Assembly (NCBI RefSeq): GCF_032401055.1
Contig: NZ_CP135529.1
Location: 1,674,001-1,738,000, forward strand
From: Tardiphaga sp. 709
GTDB lineage: Bacteria; Pseudomonadota; Alphaproteobacteria; Rhizobiales; Xanthobacteraceae
DNA: 64,000 bases
Direction of reading: 5' to 3'
In this document: positions 8,992 through 18,656 of the stretch, one piece after another
Layout of the letters: each line of letters opens with the position of its first letter
How positions within the stretch are numbered: the stretch's first letter is position 1
Program-made: the position numbers and the translations under genes
The notes under the pieces: generated by a model
What the model was told of the DNA's origin: nothing
The model's database searches: none
What the model saw: only the letters and a program-made list of their open reading frames with translations

Positions 8992-11319
8992 TCAGCCATG
9001 CGTTGCGCTTGCGCTCCTGATCGCTTCCCACACCTTGATGGGCGACAGCGGCGTATTGAGCTGCGTGATGCCCAGTGGTTGCAGCGCATCCAGCACGCCA
9101 TTGACGATGCAGGGCGGACCACCGATCGCGCCGGATTCGCCGCAGCCTTTCGAGCCTATCGGATTGGTGACGCAGGGTGCCGAGCCGTCCAATGTCACTG
9201 ACAGGGGTGGCAGGTCACCGGCGCGCGGAATGCAATAGTCCTGATAGCTCGCGGTGATGAGCTGGCCATCCTCGTCGTAATGAACGTTCTCGAACAGCGC
9301 CTGGCCGATGCCTTGCGCCACGCCGCCGTGGATCTGGCCGGTCACCAGCATCGGATTCACCGCCACGCCGACATCGTCGACCGTGGTGTAGCGAACGACA
9401 TTGGTGATGCCGGTCTCCGGATCGATCTCAACCTCGCAGATATGCGTGCCGTTCGGCCAGGTCGGGCCATCCGCCACGCCGGTGGACTCGACGCTGAGCT
9501 GTTCGCCGTCTTCGGCCTTCGCGATTTCGAACAGGCCGACGCGCTTGTCGGTGCCGACGACGGTGAGGAAGCCCGCGGAATACTCGATGTCCTCCACCGA
9601 GGCTTCGAGCATGTTGGCCGCCTTCTCGCGCGCCTTGGCGATCATGTCGGCCGCCGACACCACCGCAGCAGTGCCGCCCACGAACAACGAACGTGAACCG
9701 ACACTGCCCATGCCGACGATCACATCGGTATCGCCCTGGATCACATCGATTTTGTCGATGCCAATGCCGAGCGCTTCAGAGACGAGCTGCGAATAGGCGG
9801 TCTGCAGGCCCTGCCCCATCGCCATGGTGCCGGAATGCAGGATGACGCGACCATTGGCCGTCGCGCGCAGACTGACCTTCTCGGTGGTGCCCGGGCCACC
9901 GGTCCATTCGATGTAGCTGGTCAGCCCGCGGCCGTAGAGAAGACCTTTCTTCTTCGCCGCTTTCTTGCGCGCGGCGAAGCCGTCCCAGTCCGACAATTCA
10001 GTGGCGCGGTCGAGCATGTGCGCGAAGGCGCCGCTGTCATAGGTCTGGCCGACGGCGTTCTTGTAGGGGAACTGCGTCGGCTTGATGTAATTCACCTTGC
10101 GGATCGCCCGCGGATCCATGCCCATCTGCCGTGCGGCGGCGTCCATCAAGCGCTCGATGATGAAAACGGCTTCCGGCCTGCCGGCGCCGCGATAGGCGCC
10201 CACCGGCGCCGTATGCGTGATGACGGCCTTGATGTCGTAATGCACGTTCTGCAGGTCGTAAACGCCGGTCTGCACGAACGGCCCCAGCACCAGCGGAATG
10301 ATAACAGCGGTCGCCGACATATAGGCACCGGTGCCGCCGATCGAACGCACGCGATAGGCCAAAACCCGCCCCTTGGCATCGAGCGCGAGTTCTGCCGTCG
10401 ACGTCAGATCGCGACCATGAGTCCCGCCGACGAATTCATCAGTGCGATCACCGCGCCAGCGGATCGTCTTGTTCAGCTTCACGGCCACATAGGCGACGAC
10501 GCCGTCTTCGGGATACAGGCTCGTCTTCTGGCCGAAACCGCCGCCGATATCGCCCACCACCACGCGGATCGATTCCTTCGGACGCTTGAGCACCGCGTCG
10601 GCAAGGATATCGCGGGTCGATGCCGGGGTCTGCGACTGCACGTACAGGGTCAGCTTGCCGGACTTCTTGTCGACTTCAGCGATGGTCGAGCGCGGCTCCA
10701 TGGCCGATGGCACGAGGCGCTGGCTCACGATGTCCAGCGACACCGTATGCTTGGCAGCGGCAAAAGCAGCCTCCACCTTGGCAGGATCGCCATAGCTGGT
10801 GGCTGCGACAATATTGTCTGGTGCATCCGGCCAGACCACCGCCGCACCGGGCTTCATCGCCTCGACGGGATCGACCACCGCAGGCAGGACATCATAGCTG
10901 ATGTCGATCGCTTCGGCCGCGAGCTGGGCAGCGGCGCGCGACGTGGCGACGATCGCTGCCACTGCTTCGCCAGCGAACCGCACGACCTCATGCGCCAGCA
11001 GCCGGCGCGGCGGAAAGGTCGCCGCGGAGCCGTCAGGACGCTTGAAGATCGGCAGCGTCGGCAGCGTGCCGACATCGTCGGCCACGAGATCCGCGCCGGT
11101 GTAGATCGCCTCGACACCGGGCATCGCCTTGGCGGCGGCCACGTCAATCGCGGTGATCTTCGCATGGGCATGGGGCGAGCGCAGCAGATGCAGCCACAGC
11201 GCGCCGTCTTCTGGCTTGTCGTCGATGAATTTACCCTGCCCGGTGAGAAGTCTTTGATCTTCGAGACGCTTGGGAGAAAGACCCGCGCCGAAGCGCATAT
11301 TGCCGGGCAGAATGTTCAT
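8992..11319 (-). CDS. Orphan CoxL-like molybdopterin-binding subunit (xanthine oxidase family)
   Basis: Large molybdenum-cofactor subunit (775 aa) of the xanthine oxidase/CO dehydrogenase family. Visible motifs are the N-terminal RLEDQRLLTGQGKFIDD, the glycine-rich VVGDIGGGFGQK, GAYRGAGRPEA at the active-site loop, and GSKGCGESGA with the expected catalytic Glu near the C-terminus. The loop AYRGAGRPEA differs from the form I CoxL signature AYRCSFR, so it is not a true CO dehydrogenase; it is a form II or other hydroxylase. The matching FAD (CoxM) and 2Fe-2S (CoxS) genes are not adjacent. AAGGACG lies before the ATG. Confidence 0.88.
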   Translation of the reverse strand: MNILPGNMRFGAGLSPKRLEDQRLLTGQGKFIDDKPEDGALWLHLLRSPHAHAKITAIDVAAAKAMPGVEAIYTGADLVADDVGTLPTLPIFKRPDGSAATFPPRRLLAHEVVRFAGEAVAAIVATSRAAAQLAAEAIDISYDVLPAVVDPVEAMKPGAAVVWPDAPDNIVAATSYGDPAKVEAAFAAAKHTVSLDIVSQRLVPSAMEPRSTIAEVDKKSGKLTLYVQSQTPASTRDILADAVLKRPKESIRVVVGDIGGGFGQKTSLYPEDGVVAYVAVKLNKTIRWRGDRTDEFVGGTHGRDLTSTAELALDAKGRVLAYRVRSIGGTGAYMSATAVIIPLVLGPFVQTGVYDLQNVHYDIKAVITHTAPVGAYRGAGRPEAVFIIERLMDAAARQMGMDPRAIRKVNYIKPTQFPYKNAVGQTYDSGAFAHMLDRATELSDWDGFAARKKAAKKKGLLYGRGLTSYIEWTGGPGTTEKVSLRATANGRVILHSGTMAMGQGLQTAYSQLVSEALGIGIDKIDVIQGDTDVIVGMGSVGSRSLFVGGTAAVVSAADMIAKAREKAANMLEASVEDIEYSAGFLTVVGTDKRVGLFEIAKAEDGEQLSVESTGVADGPTWPNGTHICEVEIDPETGITNVVRYTTVDDVGVAVNPMLVTGQIHGGVAQGIGQALFENVHYDEDGQLITASYQDYCIPRAGDLPPLSVTLDGSAPCVTNPIGSKGCGESGAIGGPPCIVNGVLDALQPLGITQLNTPLSPIKVWEAIRSASATHG

Positions 11320-11462
11320 CAGACGTCCTTCAAGTGCAAACTGGCTGGAGCTGTTCTAACCCAGAAATACCGCGTGAGCCAACAGGCCCGCCGCATAGGG
11401 CCGAACTCCGGATGCGCATGCGGGGACTGCCCTTTTTGCACATCCTGTTGCCGATAAATCGA

Positions 11463-12338
11463 TCAGCCGACATCCCGCAAAACGGCCTCGATCACCTTGC
11501 GCTCGTCCGCGGTCAGAGCCGGCTGCGGCGCCACGGGGTCGCCGACCTCGTAGCCCTGGATCGCAAGGCCGGTCTTGATGCAGGCCGCCAGATTATAGCG
11601 CGCAAAGGCCTCGTTGAGCCGCCACATCCGCCGTTGCAGGACCATGGCCTCGTCCCAGCGGTGCGCCTTGCAGAGATTGTAGAGTTCGACGCTCTGCTTC
11701 GGCACGACACAGGCCGGACCCGCCATCCAACCGACGCCACCGATCAGCATGACGGCTGACGGAATATGCGCCGACGCCGCAAACACTTTCAGTTTGTCGC
11801 CGCAGCGGTTGATGATCGACAACAGCCGGCCGGTATTGGTGGAGGCATCCTTTATATATTGGATGCGCGGATGCTCGGCGAGCCGCGCCACAACATCGAG
11901 CGTCAGATCCGAACGCTGGAATTGCGGATTGGTGTAGATCACCACGGGAATATCGACGGCATCCGCGATGGCGCGGAAATAGGATTCGATCTGCGCATCC
12001 TTGAGCGGAAAGTACGCTTCGAGAATGGCCAGGATGCCGTTGGCGCCGAGCTTCTGATACGACTTCGCCTGCGCCACCGCATCCACCGTCGAGGTCGAGG
12101 CCACGCCTGCCACCACCGGCACGCGCCCGCCTGCCGCATCGATCGTGGTCTGCACCACCGTCCTGCGCTGCTCGCGATTGAGATAGGCGAATTCGCCGGT
12201 CGAGCCGAGCGGCGTCAGGCCATGCACGCCCGCGCCGATGAGATCGCCGCACAGGCGGCCCAGCACATCGGTGCGGATACGCCCCTCGTCGTCGGCCGGC
12301 GAGACGAGATAGGGAAACACGCCGTGAAAATCTGCCAT
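11463..12338 (-). CDS. DapA-family (dihydrodipicolinate synthase-like) lyase/synthase
   Basis: Class I aldolase-type TIM barrel of 291 aa. The pyruvate-binding GSTGEF (45-50), the catalytic Tyr135 (VIYTNP) and the Schiff-base Lys163 (YIKDAS) are all in place. It starts 4 bp after the stop of the AllC-type hydrolase gene and so is in the same operon. That context, rather than lysine genes, suggests a catabolic member acting on a keto-acid from ureide, hydantoin or amino-acid breakdown. The exact reaction is unknown. Confidence 0.82.
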   Translation of the reverse strand: MADFHGVFPYLVSPADDEGRIRTDVLGRLCGDLIGAGVHGLTPLGSTGEFAYLNREQRRTVVQTTIDAAGGRVPVVAGVASTSTVDAVAQAKSYQKLGANGILAILEAYFPLKDAQIESYFRAIADAVDIPVVIYTNPQFQRSDLTLDVVARLAEHPRIQYIKDASTNTGRLLSIINRCGDKLKVFAASAHIPSAVMLIGGVGWMAGPACVVPKQSVELYNLCKAHRWDEAMVLQRRMWRLNEAFARYNLAACIKTGLAIQGYEVGDPVAPQPALTADERKVIEAVLRDVG

Positions 12339-12342
12339 CGCA

Positions 12343-13611
12343 TCAAGCCTTCGGCTTGAAATTTTCGATCACGCGCAACAATACGCGCGCGCCGGCCTCG
12401 ACGTCCGCATCGTCCACATGCTCGGCAGGATTGTGGCTGATGCCGCCGCGACAGCGCACGAACAGCATCGCCACATCGGTAATGTCGGTCATCGCCATGC
12501 CGTCATGGCCGGCCCCGCTCGGCAGCTCGAACGCGCGATAACCCTCGGCAGTAATTGCATCGGCGAGCTGCTTCTGCAGCCAAAGCGCACAAGGCACCGT
12601 GCGATTCTCATGGGTGATATTGATCTGCAGATCGAGCTTGCGCTGTTTGGCGATCGACTCGATCTCACGCACCATGTCGGTGATGGCGAGCTTGCGATAG
12701 GAATCCTTCGGTGATCGGATATCCATGGTGAACGATACCAGCCCGGGAATGACATTGGTCGCGCCCGGCATCGCATTGATATAACCGACGGTGCCGACAA
12801 GACCGCCGCGGTCCGATTGGCAGAACTCCTCGATCGCAACGATACATTCGGCAGCGCCCACCAATGCATCGCGCCGCATCGCCATCGGCACCGTGCCGGC
12901 ATGACCGGCCATGCCGTGCAACTCGACAGCAAGCCGCGTGGCACCCGAAATAGCCGTCACGACACCCACCGGAAGCTTCTGTGCTTCAAGCACGGGCCCC
13001 TGCTCGATATGCAGTTCGAGATAGGCCAGCAATTCGCCGGGCGCGCGCGCTGCGGCGCCAACATGATCGGGATCGAGGCCGAAGGTGATCATCGCCTCGC
13101 GCATCGAGATGCCCGCTTTGTCGCGGCCGCCGAGCACACTCTCGACAAAAGTCCCGGCTACCGCGCGGCTGCCGAGCAGCGTCGAGGCAAAGCGCACGCC
13201 CTCCTCGTCAGCAAAGGCCGCGATCTCGATGGCGAATGGCAGACGCACGCCACGGCGATTGAGATCGCCGACGCAGAAAATCGCCGTGATGACCCCGAGC
13301 GGCCCGTCCCAACGGCCGGCATCACGCACGGTGTCGTAATGTGAGCCCAGCATCAGGCACGGCAGACCGGGCCGGTCACCTTCATAGCGTCCGCAGACAT
13401 TGCCGATCGCGTCGATACGCGCCCGCATGCCAGCTGCCTGCATCCAGCCGATGATCAGTTCGGCGGCCGCACGGTGTTCCGGTGTAAGGAATATTCGCGT
13501 GATGTTGTCCGGCGCTTCCGAAATAGCAGCCAGCGCGTTGATGCGTTCGACGATCTCGCCGCCGAGCGATTGGCCGGAAGCTCCGACGACTTTCTCTTCC
13601 ATCGCAATCAT
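12343..13611 (-). CDS. AllC-type M20 amidohydrolase (allantoate amidohydrolase or N-carbamoyl amino acid hydrolase)
   Basis: Binuclear-metal peptidase-like amidohydrolase of 422 aa that removes carbamoyl groups. Metal ligands are seen at His91 (GSHYDTV), Asp102 (RWDG), the Glu136-Glu137 pair (ADEEGVRF), the HIEQGP motif (near 206) and a C-terminal His ([10 protein letters not shown]). Both allantoate amidohydrolase and hydantoin-pathway N-carbamoylases share this layout. The purine genes nearby favour allantoate, giving ureidoglycine or ureidoglycolate with ammonia and CO2. It heads an operon with the DapA-family gene and is divergent from the purine deaminase gene. Confidence 0.82.
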   Translation of the reverse strand: MIAMEEKVVGASGQSLGGEIVERINALAAISEAPDNITRIFLTPEHRAAAELIIGWMQAAGMRARIDAIGNVCGRYEGDRPGLPCLMLGSHYDTVRDAGRWDGPLGVITAIFCVGDLNRRGVRLPFAIEIAAFADEEGVRFASTLLGSRAVAGTFVESVLGGRDKAGISMREAMITFGLDPDHVGAAARAPGELLAYLELHIEQGPVLEAQKLPVGVVTAISGATRLAVELHGMAGHAGTVPMAMRRDALVGAAECIVAIEEFCQSDRGGLVGTVGYINAMPGATNVIPGLVSFTMDIRSPKDSYRKLAITDMVREIESIAKQRKLDLQINITHENRTVPCALWLQKQLADAITAEGYRAFELPSGAGHDGMAMTDITDVAMLFVRCRGGISHNPAEHVDDADVEAGARVLLRVIENFKPKA

Positions 13612-13702
13612 GCTTCTTTGTTCAGACCGTAGGCCCGGCCGGGACTTGAATGATCCAGCTCACAAATACTAGTGCGGCCGGCGGCCCAAAGCGAATCCGC
13701 AC

Positions 13703-13722
13703 CTAGCCTCGCGGGAGGCTAG
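13703..13722. promoter_or_regulatory. Perfect inverted repeat in the allC/deaminase divergent promoter
   Basis: CTAGCCTC-gcgg-GAGGCTAG, 8-bp arms, 34 bp before the deaminase ATG and about 90 bp from the hydrolase start. It could be an operator or a leader hairpin; a regulator gene is not nearby. Confidence 0.4.
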
Positions 13723-13755
13723 CAGATTTCGACACCCGGACGACAGGAGCCCCCG

Positions 13756-14253
13756 ATGGCCAAGCAAGACTCGTCGCCTAGAGATGAGGCCTTTCTCAGG
13801 CTTTCTTTCGACGCTGCGCGCAAAGCCATGGAGCGCGGCAACCATCCGTTCGGCGCGATCCTGGTCGATGCAAACGGCAAGGTCCTGATGGAAGCCGGTA
13901 ACGCGTTCATGCCCTCCCATGACGGCACCGCCCATGCGGAGCGGCTGCTGTGTACGGAGGCCTCGATTGCCTATGCCGAGACCGAGCTGAAGACCTTCAC
14001 GCTCTATTCGTCGGCCGAACCCTGCGCCATGTGCGCTGGCGCGATTTATTGGGTCGGCATTGGACGGCTGGTTTATGGGCTCGGCGAAGCCAGGCTCAAG
14101 GCGATCACCGGCGACCATCCGGAAAATCCCACGCTGGATCTGCCTTGCCGCAACGTGTTTGCGGCAGGGCAGAAGAACATCGAGGTCGTCGGACCACTGC
14201 TGGAAGACGAGGCAGCCGCGCAGCACGAAAACTTCTGGGCGCAGCCGCGCTAG
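13756..14253 (+). CDS. Zinc nucleoside/nucleobase deaminase (guanine deaminase-like)
   Basis: Cytidine-deaminase-fold enzyme of 165 aa. The zinc site is His60-Ala-Glu62 (HAER) plus Cys90 and Cys93 (PCAMC). The central part (GNHPFGAILVD, AEPCAMCAGAIYWVGI) resembles Bacillus-type GuaD guanine deaminases and related purine deaminases more than tRNA adenosine deaminase. It would turn guanine into xanthine, feeding the xanthine dehydrogenase in this region. GGAG lies 6 nt before the ATG. Other purine or cytosine bases remain possible substrates. Confidence 0.83.
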   Translation: MAKQDSSPRDEAFLRLSFDAARKAMERGNHPFGAILVDANGKVLMEAGNAFMPSHDGTAHAERLLCTEASIAYAETELKTFTLYSSAEPCAMCAGAIYWVGIGRLVYGLGEARLKAITGDHPENPTLDLPCRNVFAAGQKNIEVVGPLLEDEAAAQHENFWAQPR

Positions 14254-14372
14254 TGGCACGCGCGCAGGATCCTGCGAAAAGATGATGGCGCCGCGAGGAC
14301 ATCGCGACGCCAGCAGCCCGGAGATCAGCCCTGGAGACTTGCTTGGACGACTAGTCCGAAAGTCAGCTCAGA

Positions 14373-15419
14373 TCAGAACTTGACGGTGACGCCGGAATAC
14401 AGCGAGTCCTCGCGGCACGATCCGGGCGCAAACGTGGTGCACGGCAGGCTGGCATTCTCATCCAGGCCGAACTTGTTCCGCCAGAGCCGATAGGCCACCC
14501 ACACGTCGACATTGTGAGTGTATTTCGGTCCCCAGATGGCCTTGCTGGCGTCGAAGGTCAGACGGATCGGTTCGGCGTTGATCTCCATCTTGGTTGCCGT
14601 GCCGATGATCTGGCCGTTCTCCGAACCTTTCGGCCCGTAGAAGCCGGCGCGGCCGCTGATCGCGAAATAGTCCATGCTCGGCGGCAGGAAGCCGAGATCC
14701 ATGTAGTAGTTGAGTTCAACGGCCCAGGTCGGGTTGAACTGGCGGTTGCCATCGATGTTACAGGACACGCCGGGGATCTGGCCGGGCGCACCGGCATAGC
14801 CGCACTGCGTGAACGTGCTGCGATTGGCGAATTCGTAATAGAGCAGCGGGTTGACGTTGAAGAAGCCCTTGTAGGGCAGGTCGAAAGCGAACTGCAGACC
14901 GGTCACGACGTCGCGCTTGGATGCGGAGAAGAACCGGTTTTCTGTGCTGCCGTCCGCGCCGATGACGAACGACACGTTGCGCAGCGGCCCCATCGAGAAG
15001 GCCTTGGTGTTGAAGACCTCGTTGAAGCCGATGGTGCTGCGGATCAGGCCGTAAATTTCCGTCGCGCCTTCGCAACCGGTAATCGGACGCAGCGGATCGC
15101 CGCAGGGATTGGCCGGGCTGCTCTTGCCCGCCTTCTCGAGGCCGATGTTGAAGAAGTTGGTACCGTAGGTCCACACGTCGAAATGCGTGAACGCAAAGAC
15201 CTGCTTGGTGGTCTTGGCGGTGACGCCGGGATCGACCGCCCCCCACTGATAGGCATAGGTGAAGCGGTTATCGATCAGCAGGAAGAACGGCAGGTCCGGG
15301 ATTGGCTTTGCCTTGACCGGCATGGCCGCCATGTCGGCGGCGCCTGCCGAGCCTGTCGGCACCATGGCTGTTAGCGACAGCAACGTCGCGGCTGCGATTG
15401 CTCGGAAACGATTGAACAT
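14373..15419 (-). CDS. Outer-membrane beta-barrel protein, Tsx-like nucleoside channel candidate
   Basis: Exported protein of about 348 aa with a Sec signal peptide (MFNRFRAIAAATLLSLT... to AGAAD) and a C-terminal Phe after alternating residues (SLYSGVTVKF), the usual barrel-assembly signature. Segments such as FTHFDVWTYGTNFFNIGLEK recall the Tsx family of nucleoside channels, and the next genes encode a nucleoside importer; both are by-eye inferences. The ATG at 15419 has GGTGGGGG 8 nt upstream; the GTG five codons earlier overlaps that ribosome site and is unlikely. Confidence 0.72.
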   Translation of the reverse strand: MFNRFRAIAAATLLSLTAMVPTGSAGAADMAAMPVKAKPIPDLPFFLLIDNRFTYAYQWGAVDPGVTAKTTKQVFAFTHFDVWTYGTNFFNIGLEKAGKSSPANPCGDPLRPITGCEGATEIYGLIRSTIGFNEVFNTKAFSMGPLRNVSFVIGADGSTENRFFSASKRDVVTGLQFAFDLPYKGFFNVNPLLYYEFANRSTFTQCGYAGAPGQIPGVSCNIDGNRQFNPTWAVELNYYMDLGFLPPSMDYFAISGRAGFYGPKGSENGQIIGTATKMEINAEPIRLTFDASKAIWGPKYTHNVDVWVAYRLWRNKFGLDENASLPCTTFAPGSCREDSLYSGVTVKF

Positions 15420-15434
15420 TGGAATGACCCCCAC

Positions 15435-16012
15435 CTGTTGACAATGATTGCGTGCGTCTCGCGCGAGAGTTGTTGCAATCAGTCCGGGGGAGAAGCCTCA
15501 ACTTTTTCCAATAGTTGCCATCGATTTCATCAGGGTTGCCTAGCGAAATCAGTATTTTATGCTTGAAGCATCGTGTTTTCAGAGCGGTGAAATGACACCA
15601 TGCCGGCTCATGCGAGACGCGCGCTTAGAGGCTGTAAAGATTGGCGTTTCGCGACGTTCTGTCGCAGGTTTCCGAGCCAAGCTCCGATGGCGAATTCACG
15701 CCGTGATTTGGTGTTTGCAGCGCAAGAAAATCACTGCCCAACTTCTCAACACACGAGAAAATCCGCATCCCGAATTCGTTGCACCTGTGCCAGAACTGCA
15801 ACACTTCAGGCCAAGTATACAATGCGAAAGTCGAATAAACTTCATTCAATCAATGAAAAGCCCGAGCCTCACGCGATTACGCCGGCAGGAATCGCCCAAG
15901 AAAGCGATCCAGTCCAAAAATAAGGCATGTGCTGGCGCTTATTCGAGATTTACGCTGCATTCCAATCCGGCACACACTTGCCGCAAACCTCCTTTTCACG
16001 CGTGAGTAGCGA
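15435..16012. other. Intergenic region between the porin and the nucleoside importer
   Basis: About 580 bp without a convincing gene; an open frame at 15559-16005 has no family-like sequence and poor codon bias. It must hold divergent promoters. A palindromic GTATAC lies at 15815-15820 within AAGTATACAAT, a possible half of a GntR-like operator. No riboswitch was recognised. Confidence 0.35.
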
Positions 16013-17581
16013 ATGCTGGATTCGGGATCGGGACACGCGCGTTCGGGGACGGTGCTTCTGCAGACCATTGGTCTGACCAAGCGCTATGGCAGTTTCCTCG
16101 CCAATGACGCCATCGACATCGCGATCCGTCCGCAGGAAATTCACGCGCTGCTCGGCGAGAACGGCGCCGGCAAATCCACACTCGTCAAAACCATCTACGG
16201 CCTGATCCAGCCGAGCGAAGGCGACATGCTCTGGCAGGGCGAGAAGATGGTGCTCGCCGGCCCGCACGATGCACGCGCCCGCGGCATCGGCATGGTGTTC
16301 CAACACTTCTCGCTATTCGACAATCTGACCGTCGCCGAGAACGTCGCGCTCGGTCTCGACGGCAAGGAATCCTTCAAGGCGATGTCGGCGCGGCTCGAAC
16401 AGGTGTCGCAGCAATATGGCTTGCCGCTCGATCCCAAGCGCGAGGTCTGGCAGCTCTCCGTCGGCGAACGCCAGCGCATCGAGATCGTGCGCGTGCTGAT
16501 GCAGAATCCGAAATTCCTGATCCTCGACGAGCCCACCGCCGTACTGACGCCGCAGGAAGCCGATCAGCTCTTTATTGTGCTGGAACGCCTGAAGTCGGAA
16601 GGCCGCTCGATCCTTTACATCAGCCACAAGCTCGACGAAGTGAAGCGGCTCTGCGACACCGCAACTATCCTGCGCGGCGGCAAGAAGATCTCGACCTGTC
16701 TGCCGCGCGAGGAGACTGCCGCATCATTGGCGCGCATGATGGTCGGCACCGAGATCAAGCAGGTCAAAGCCGCTGCTCATAGGCAAACCACGGTGCCGCG
16801 GCTCGTGGTCAACGATCTCAACCTCGCGCCCGACGAACCACATGGCGTGCATCTGAAGAACATTTCGCTGGAGCTGAAGGGCGGCGAGATTCTCGGCATT
16901 GCAGGCGTCGCCGGCAATGGCCAGGATGAATTCTTCGCAGCGCTCTCTGGCGAGCGACTATCCAGGGATCCCGGCACCATTGTCATCGACGGCCACGCCG
17001 CCGGACATCTGTCGATTACCGCGCGCCGCAAGCTCGGCGCGGCCTTCGTGCCCGAAGAACGCCTCGGCCACGGCACGGCGCCGCGCATGCGACTATCAGA
17101 GAACGCGCTGCTCACCGGCCACGCCGCGTCGGGCATGGTCCACAACGGTTTCATCAATACGGCGGCGACGCTCGCGACCGTCGATCGCGCCACCGAGAGT
17201 TTCGACGTGCGCAAGGCCAAGCGCGATCCGGAAGCCGCCAGCCTTTCCGGTGGCAACCTGCAGAAATTCATCGTCGGCCGCGAGATCCTGCGCAATCCCA
17301 TCATGCTCGTGGTCAGCCAGCCGACATGGGGCGTCGATGCCGGCGCCGCCGCTGTCATTCGCCAGGCGCTGCTCGATCTCGCCGCTGCCGGCGCCGCCAT
17401 TCTCGTCACCAGCCAGGATCTTGACGAACTCGTCGAGATCGCCGACCGCATCGCCGTGATATTCCACGGCCATCTGTCCGAGCCATTGATGACGGCAGAT
17501 GCCGACAGGGAAACGCTGGGCTTGCTGATGGGCGGCAGCGCACTCACGCCAAAGGACGTGCCCGATGCAGTTGGTGCTTGA
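16013..17581 (+). CDS. Nucleoside ABC transporter, double ATP-binding subunit
   Basis: ATPase with two fused nucleotide-binding domains (522 aa), as in NupA/YufO and RbsA-type sugar or nucleoside importers. Domain 1 has Walker A GENGAGKST (48-56), signature LSVGERQR and Walker B LILDEPTAVLTP. Domain 2 has the usual degenerate Walker A GVAGNGQDE (298-306), a good SGGNLQKF signature and VVSQPTWGVD in place of a canonical Walker B. It overlaps the first permease gene by 17 bp and heads the four-gene importer operon. Confidence 0.92.
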   Translation: MLDSGSGHARSGTVLLQTIGLTKRYGSFLANDAIDIAIRPQEIHALLGENGAGKSTLVKTIYGLIQPSEGDMLWQGEKMVLAGPHDARARGIGMVFQHFSLFDNLTVAENVALGLDGKESFKAMSARLEQVSQQYGLPLDPKREVWQLSVGERQRIEIVRVLMQNPKFLILDEPTAVLTPQEADQLFIVLERLKSEGRSILYISHKLDEVKRLCDTATILRGGKKISTCLPREETAASLARMMVGTEIKQVKAAAHRQTTVPRLVVNDLNLAPDEPHGVHLKNISLELKGGEILGIAGVAGNGQDEFFAALSGERLSRDPGTIVIDGHAAGHLSITARRKLGAAFVPEERLGHGTAPRMRLSENALLTGHAASGMVHNGFINTAATLATVDRATESFDVRKAKRDPEAASLSGGNLQKFIVGREILRNPIMLVVSQPTWGVDAGAAAVIRQALLDLAAAGAAILVTSQDLDELVEIADRIAVIFHGHLSEPLMTADADRETLGLLMGGSALTPKDVPDAVGA

Positions 17582-18656
17582 GAAGCGCGCGGAGCGATCG
17601 ACCGTCATCGCACTCATATCGCCGCTGATCGCCATCGGGCTCACCATCGTGACCATGAGCATCCTGTTCATGATCATCGGCAAGAATCCGATCGCCGCGC
17701 TCAACGTCTATTTCATCACGCCGCTCACCGACGCCTATTCGCTGCAGGAGCTCGCGGTGAAAGCCGCTCCGCTGGTGATGATCGCCATCGGCCTCTCGCT
17801 CTGTTATCTCGCCAATGTCTGGAACATCGGCGCAGAGGGACAGTTCCTCGTCGGTGCCGTCGCCGGAAGCTGGCTCGCGGTGAAGACCCACGGCACCGAT
17901 GCCGGCGCCTGGGTCCTGCCCGCGATGATGCTTTTGGGCGCCCTTGCAGGCGCGCTCTATGCGTTGATCCCGGCCTTCTGCAAGGTGCGCTTCGGCGCCA
18001 GCGAAATTCTGGTCAGCCTGATGCTGGTCTATGTGGCTGACCTGCTGCTGGACTATCTCGTCCGCGGCCCATGGCGCGATCCCGCCGGCTTCAACTTCCC
18101 GACCACGGCTGAATTCGATCCGGTCGCCACCGTCCCCCTGCTATTCGAGGGCGGGCGACTGCATCTCGGCGCGCTCATCGCGCTCGTCATCGTGATCGGC
18201 GCAGCCATCCTGCTCGGCCGCACCATCAAGGGCTTTGAAATCCGCGTGGTCGGCGCGGCACCGCGCGCAGCGCGCTTCGGCGGCTTCTCGTCGAACCAAC
18301 TCGTGCTGCTGACTTTCGCAATCTCGGGTGCGCTGGCGGGTCTCGCGGGGATCATCGAGGTCGCCGGCCCCGTCGGTCATCTGCAGCCCGGCATCTCGCC
18401 CGGCTATGGCTTCACCGCGATCATCGTTGCATTTCTCGGACGACTCAACCCGGTTGGAATACTAATTGCAGGGCTTTTCCTGGCGCTGACATTTATCGGC
18501 GGGGAGCAAGCACAGATCGCCATGAAGATCCCACTCGATATCACCAAGGTGTTTCAGGGCATCCTGCTGTTCTATGTGCTCGCCTGTGACAGTCTCATTC
18601 TGTACAGGATCAGGCTCATCATGCCGCAGCGAAAGGCCGCCGATGGAGCTGCTTGA
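17565..18656 (+). CDS. Nucleoside ABC transporter permease 1
   Basis: Polytopic inner-membrane protein of 363 aa in the BPD_transp_2 family (NupB/YufP type). The family sequence around GLSLCYLANVWNIGAEGQFLVGA is clear, followed by many hydrophobic helices and the cytoplasmic GAAPRAARFGGF coupling segment. The ATG at 17565 lies inside the end of the ATPase gene and the stop lies inside the second permease gene, which indicates translational coupling. Confidence 0.91.
   Translation: MQLVLEKRAERSTVIALISPLIAIGLTIVTMSILFMIIGKNPIAALNVYFITPLTDAYSLQELAVKAAPLVMIAIGLSLCYLANVWNIGAEGQFLVGAVAGSWLAVKTHGTDAGAWVLPAMMLLGALAGALYALIPAFCKVRFGASEILVSLMLVYVADLLLDYLVRGPWRDPAGFNFPTTAEFDPVATVPLLFEGGRLHLGALIALVIVIGAAILLGRTIKGFEIRVVGAAPRAARFGGFSSNQLVLLTFAISGALAGLAGIIEVAGPVGHLQPGISPGYGFTAIIVAFLGRLNPVGILIAGLFLALTFIGGEQAQIAMKIPLDITKVFQGILLFYVLACDSLILYRIRLIMPQRKAADGAA

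Noticed and set aside
9835-11457. 540-codon open frame antisense to the CoxL-like gene
   Set aside because: It mirrors the codon pattern of the real gene on the other strand; Arg/His/Ala-rich product with no motif. Typical shadow frame in GC-rich DNA.
14263-14276. Palindrome CGCAGGATCCTGCG after the purine deaminase gene as a terminator
   Set aside because: Only a 14-nt palindrome with no usable loop and no T-run; too weak to call.
15559-16005. 148-codon open frame upstream of the nucleoside importer
   Set aside because: Unlike neighbours in codon use, many Cys/Arg/Ser, no motif and no ribosome site; region is AT-richer promoter DNA.
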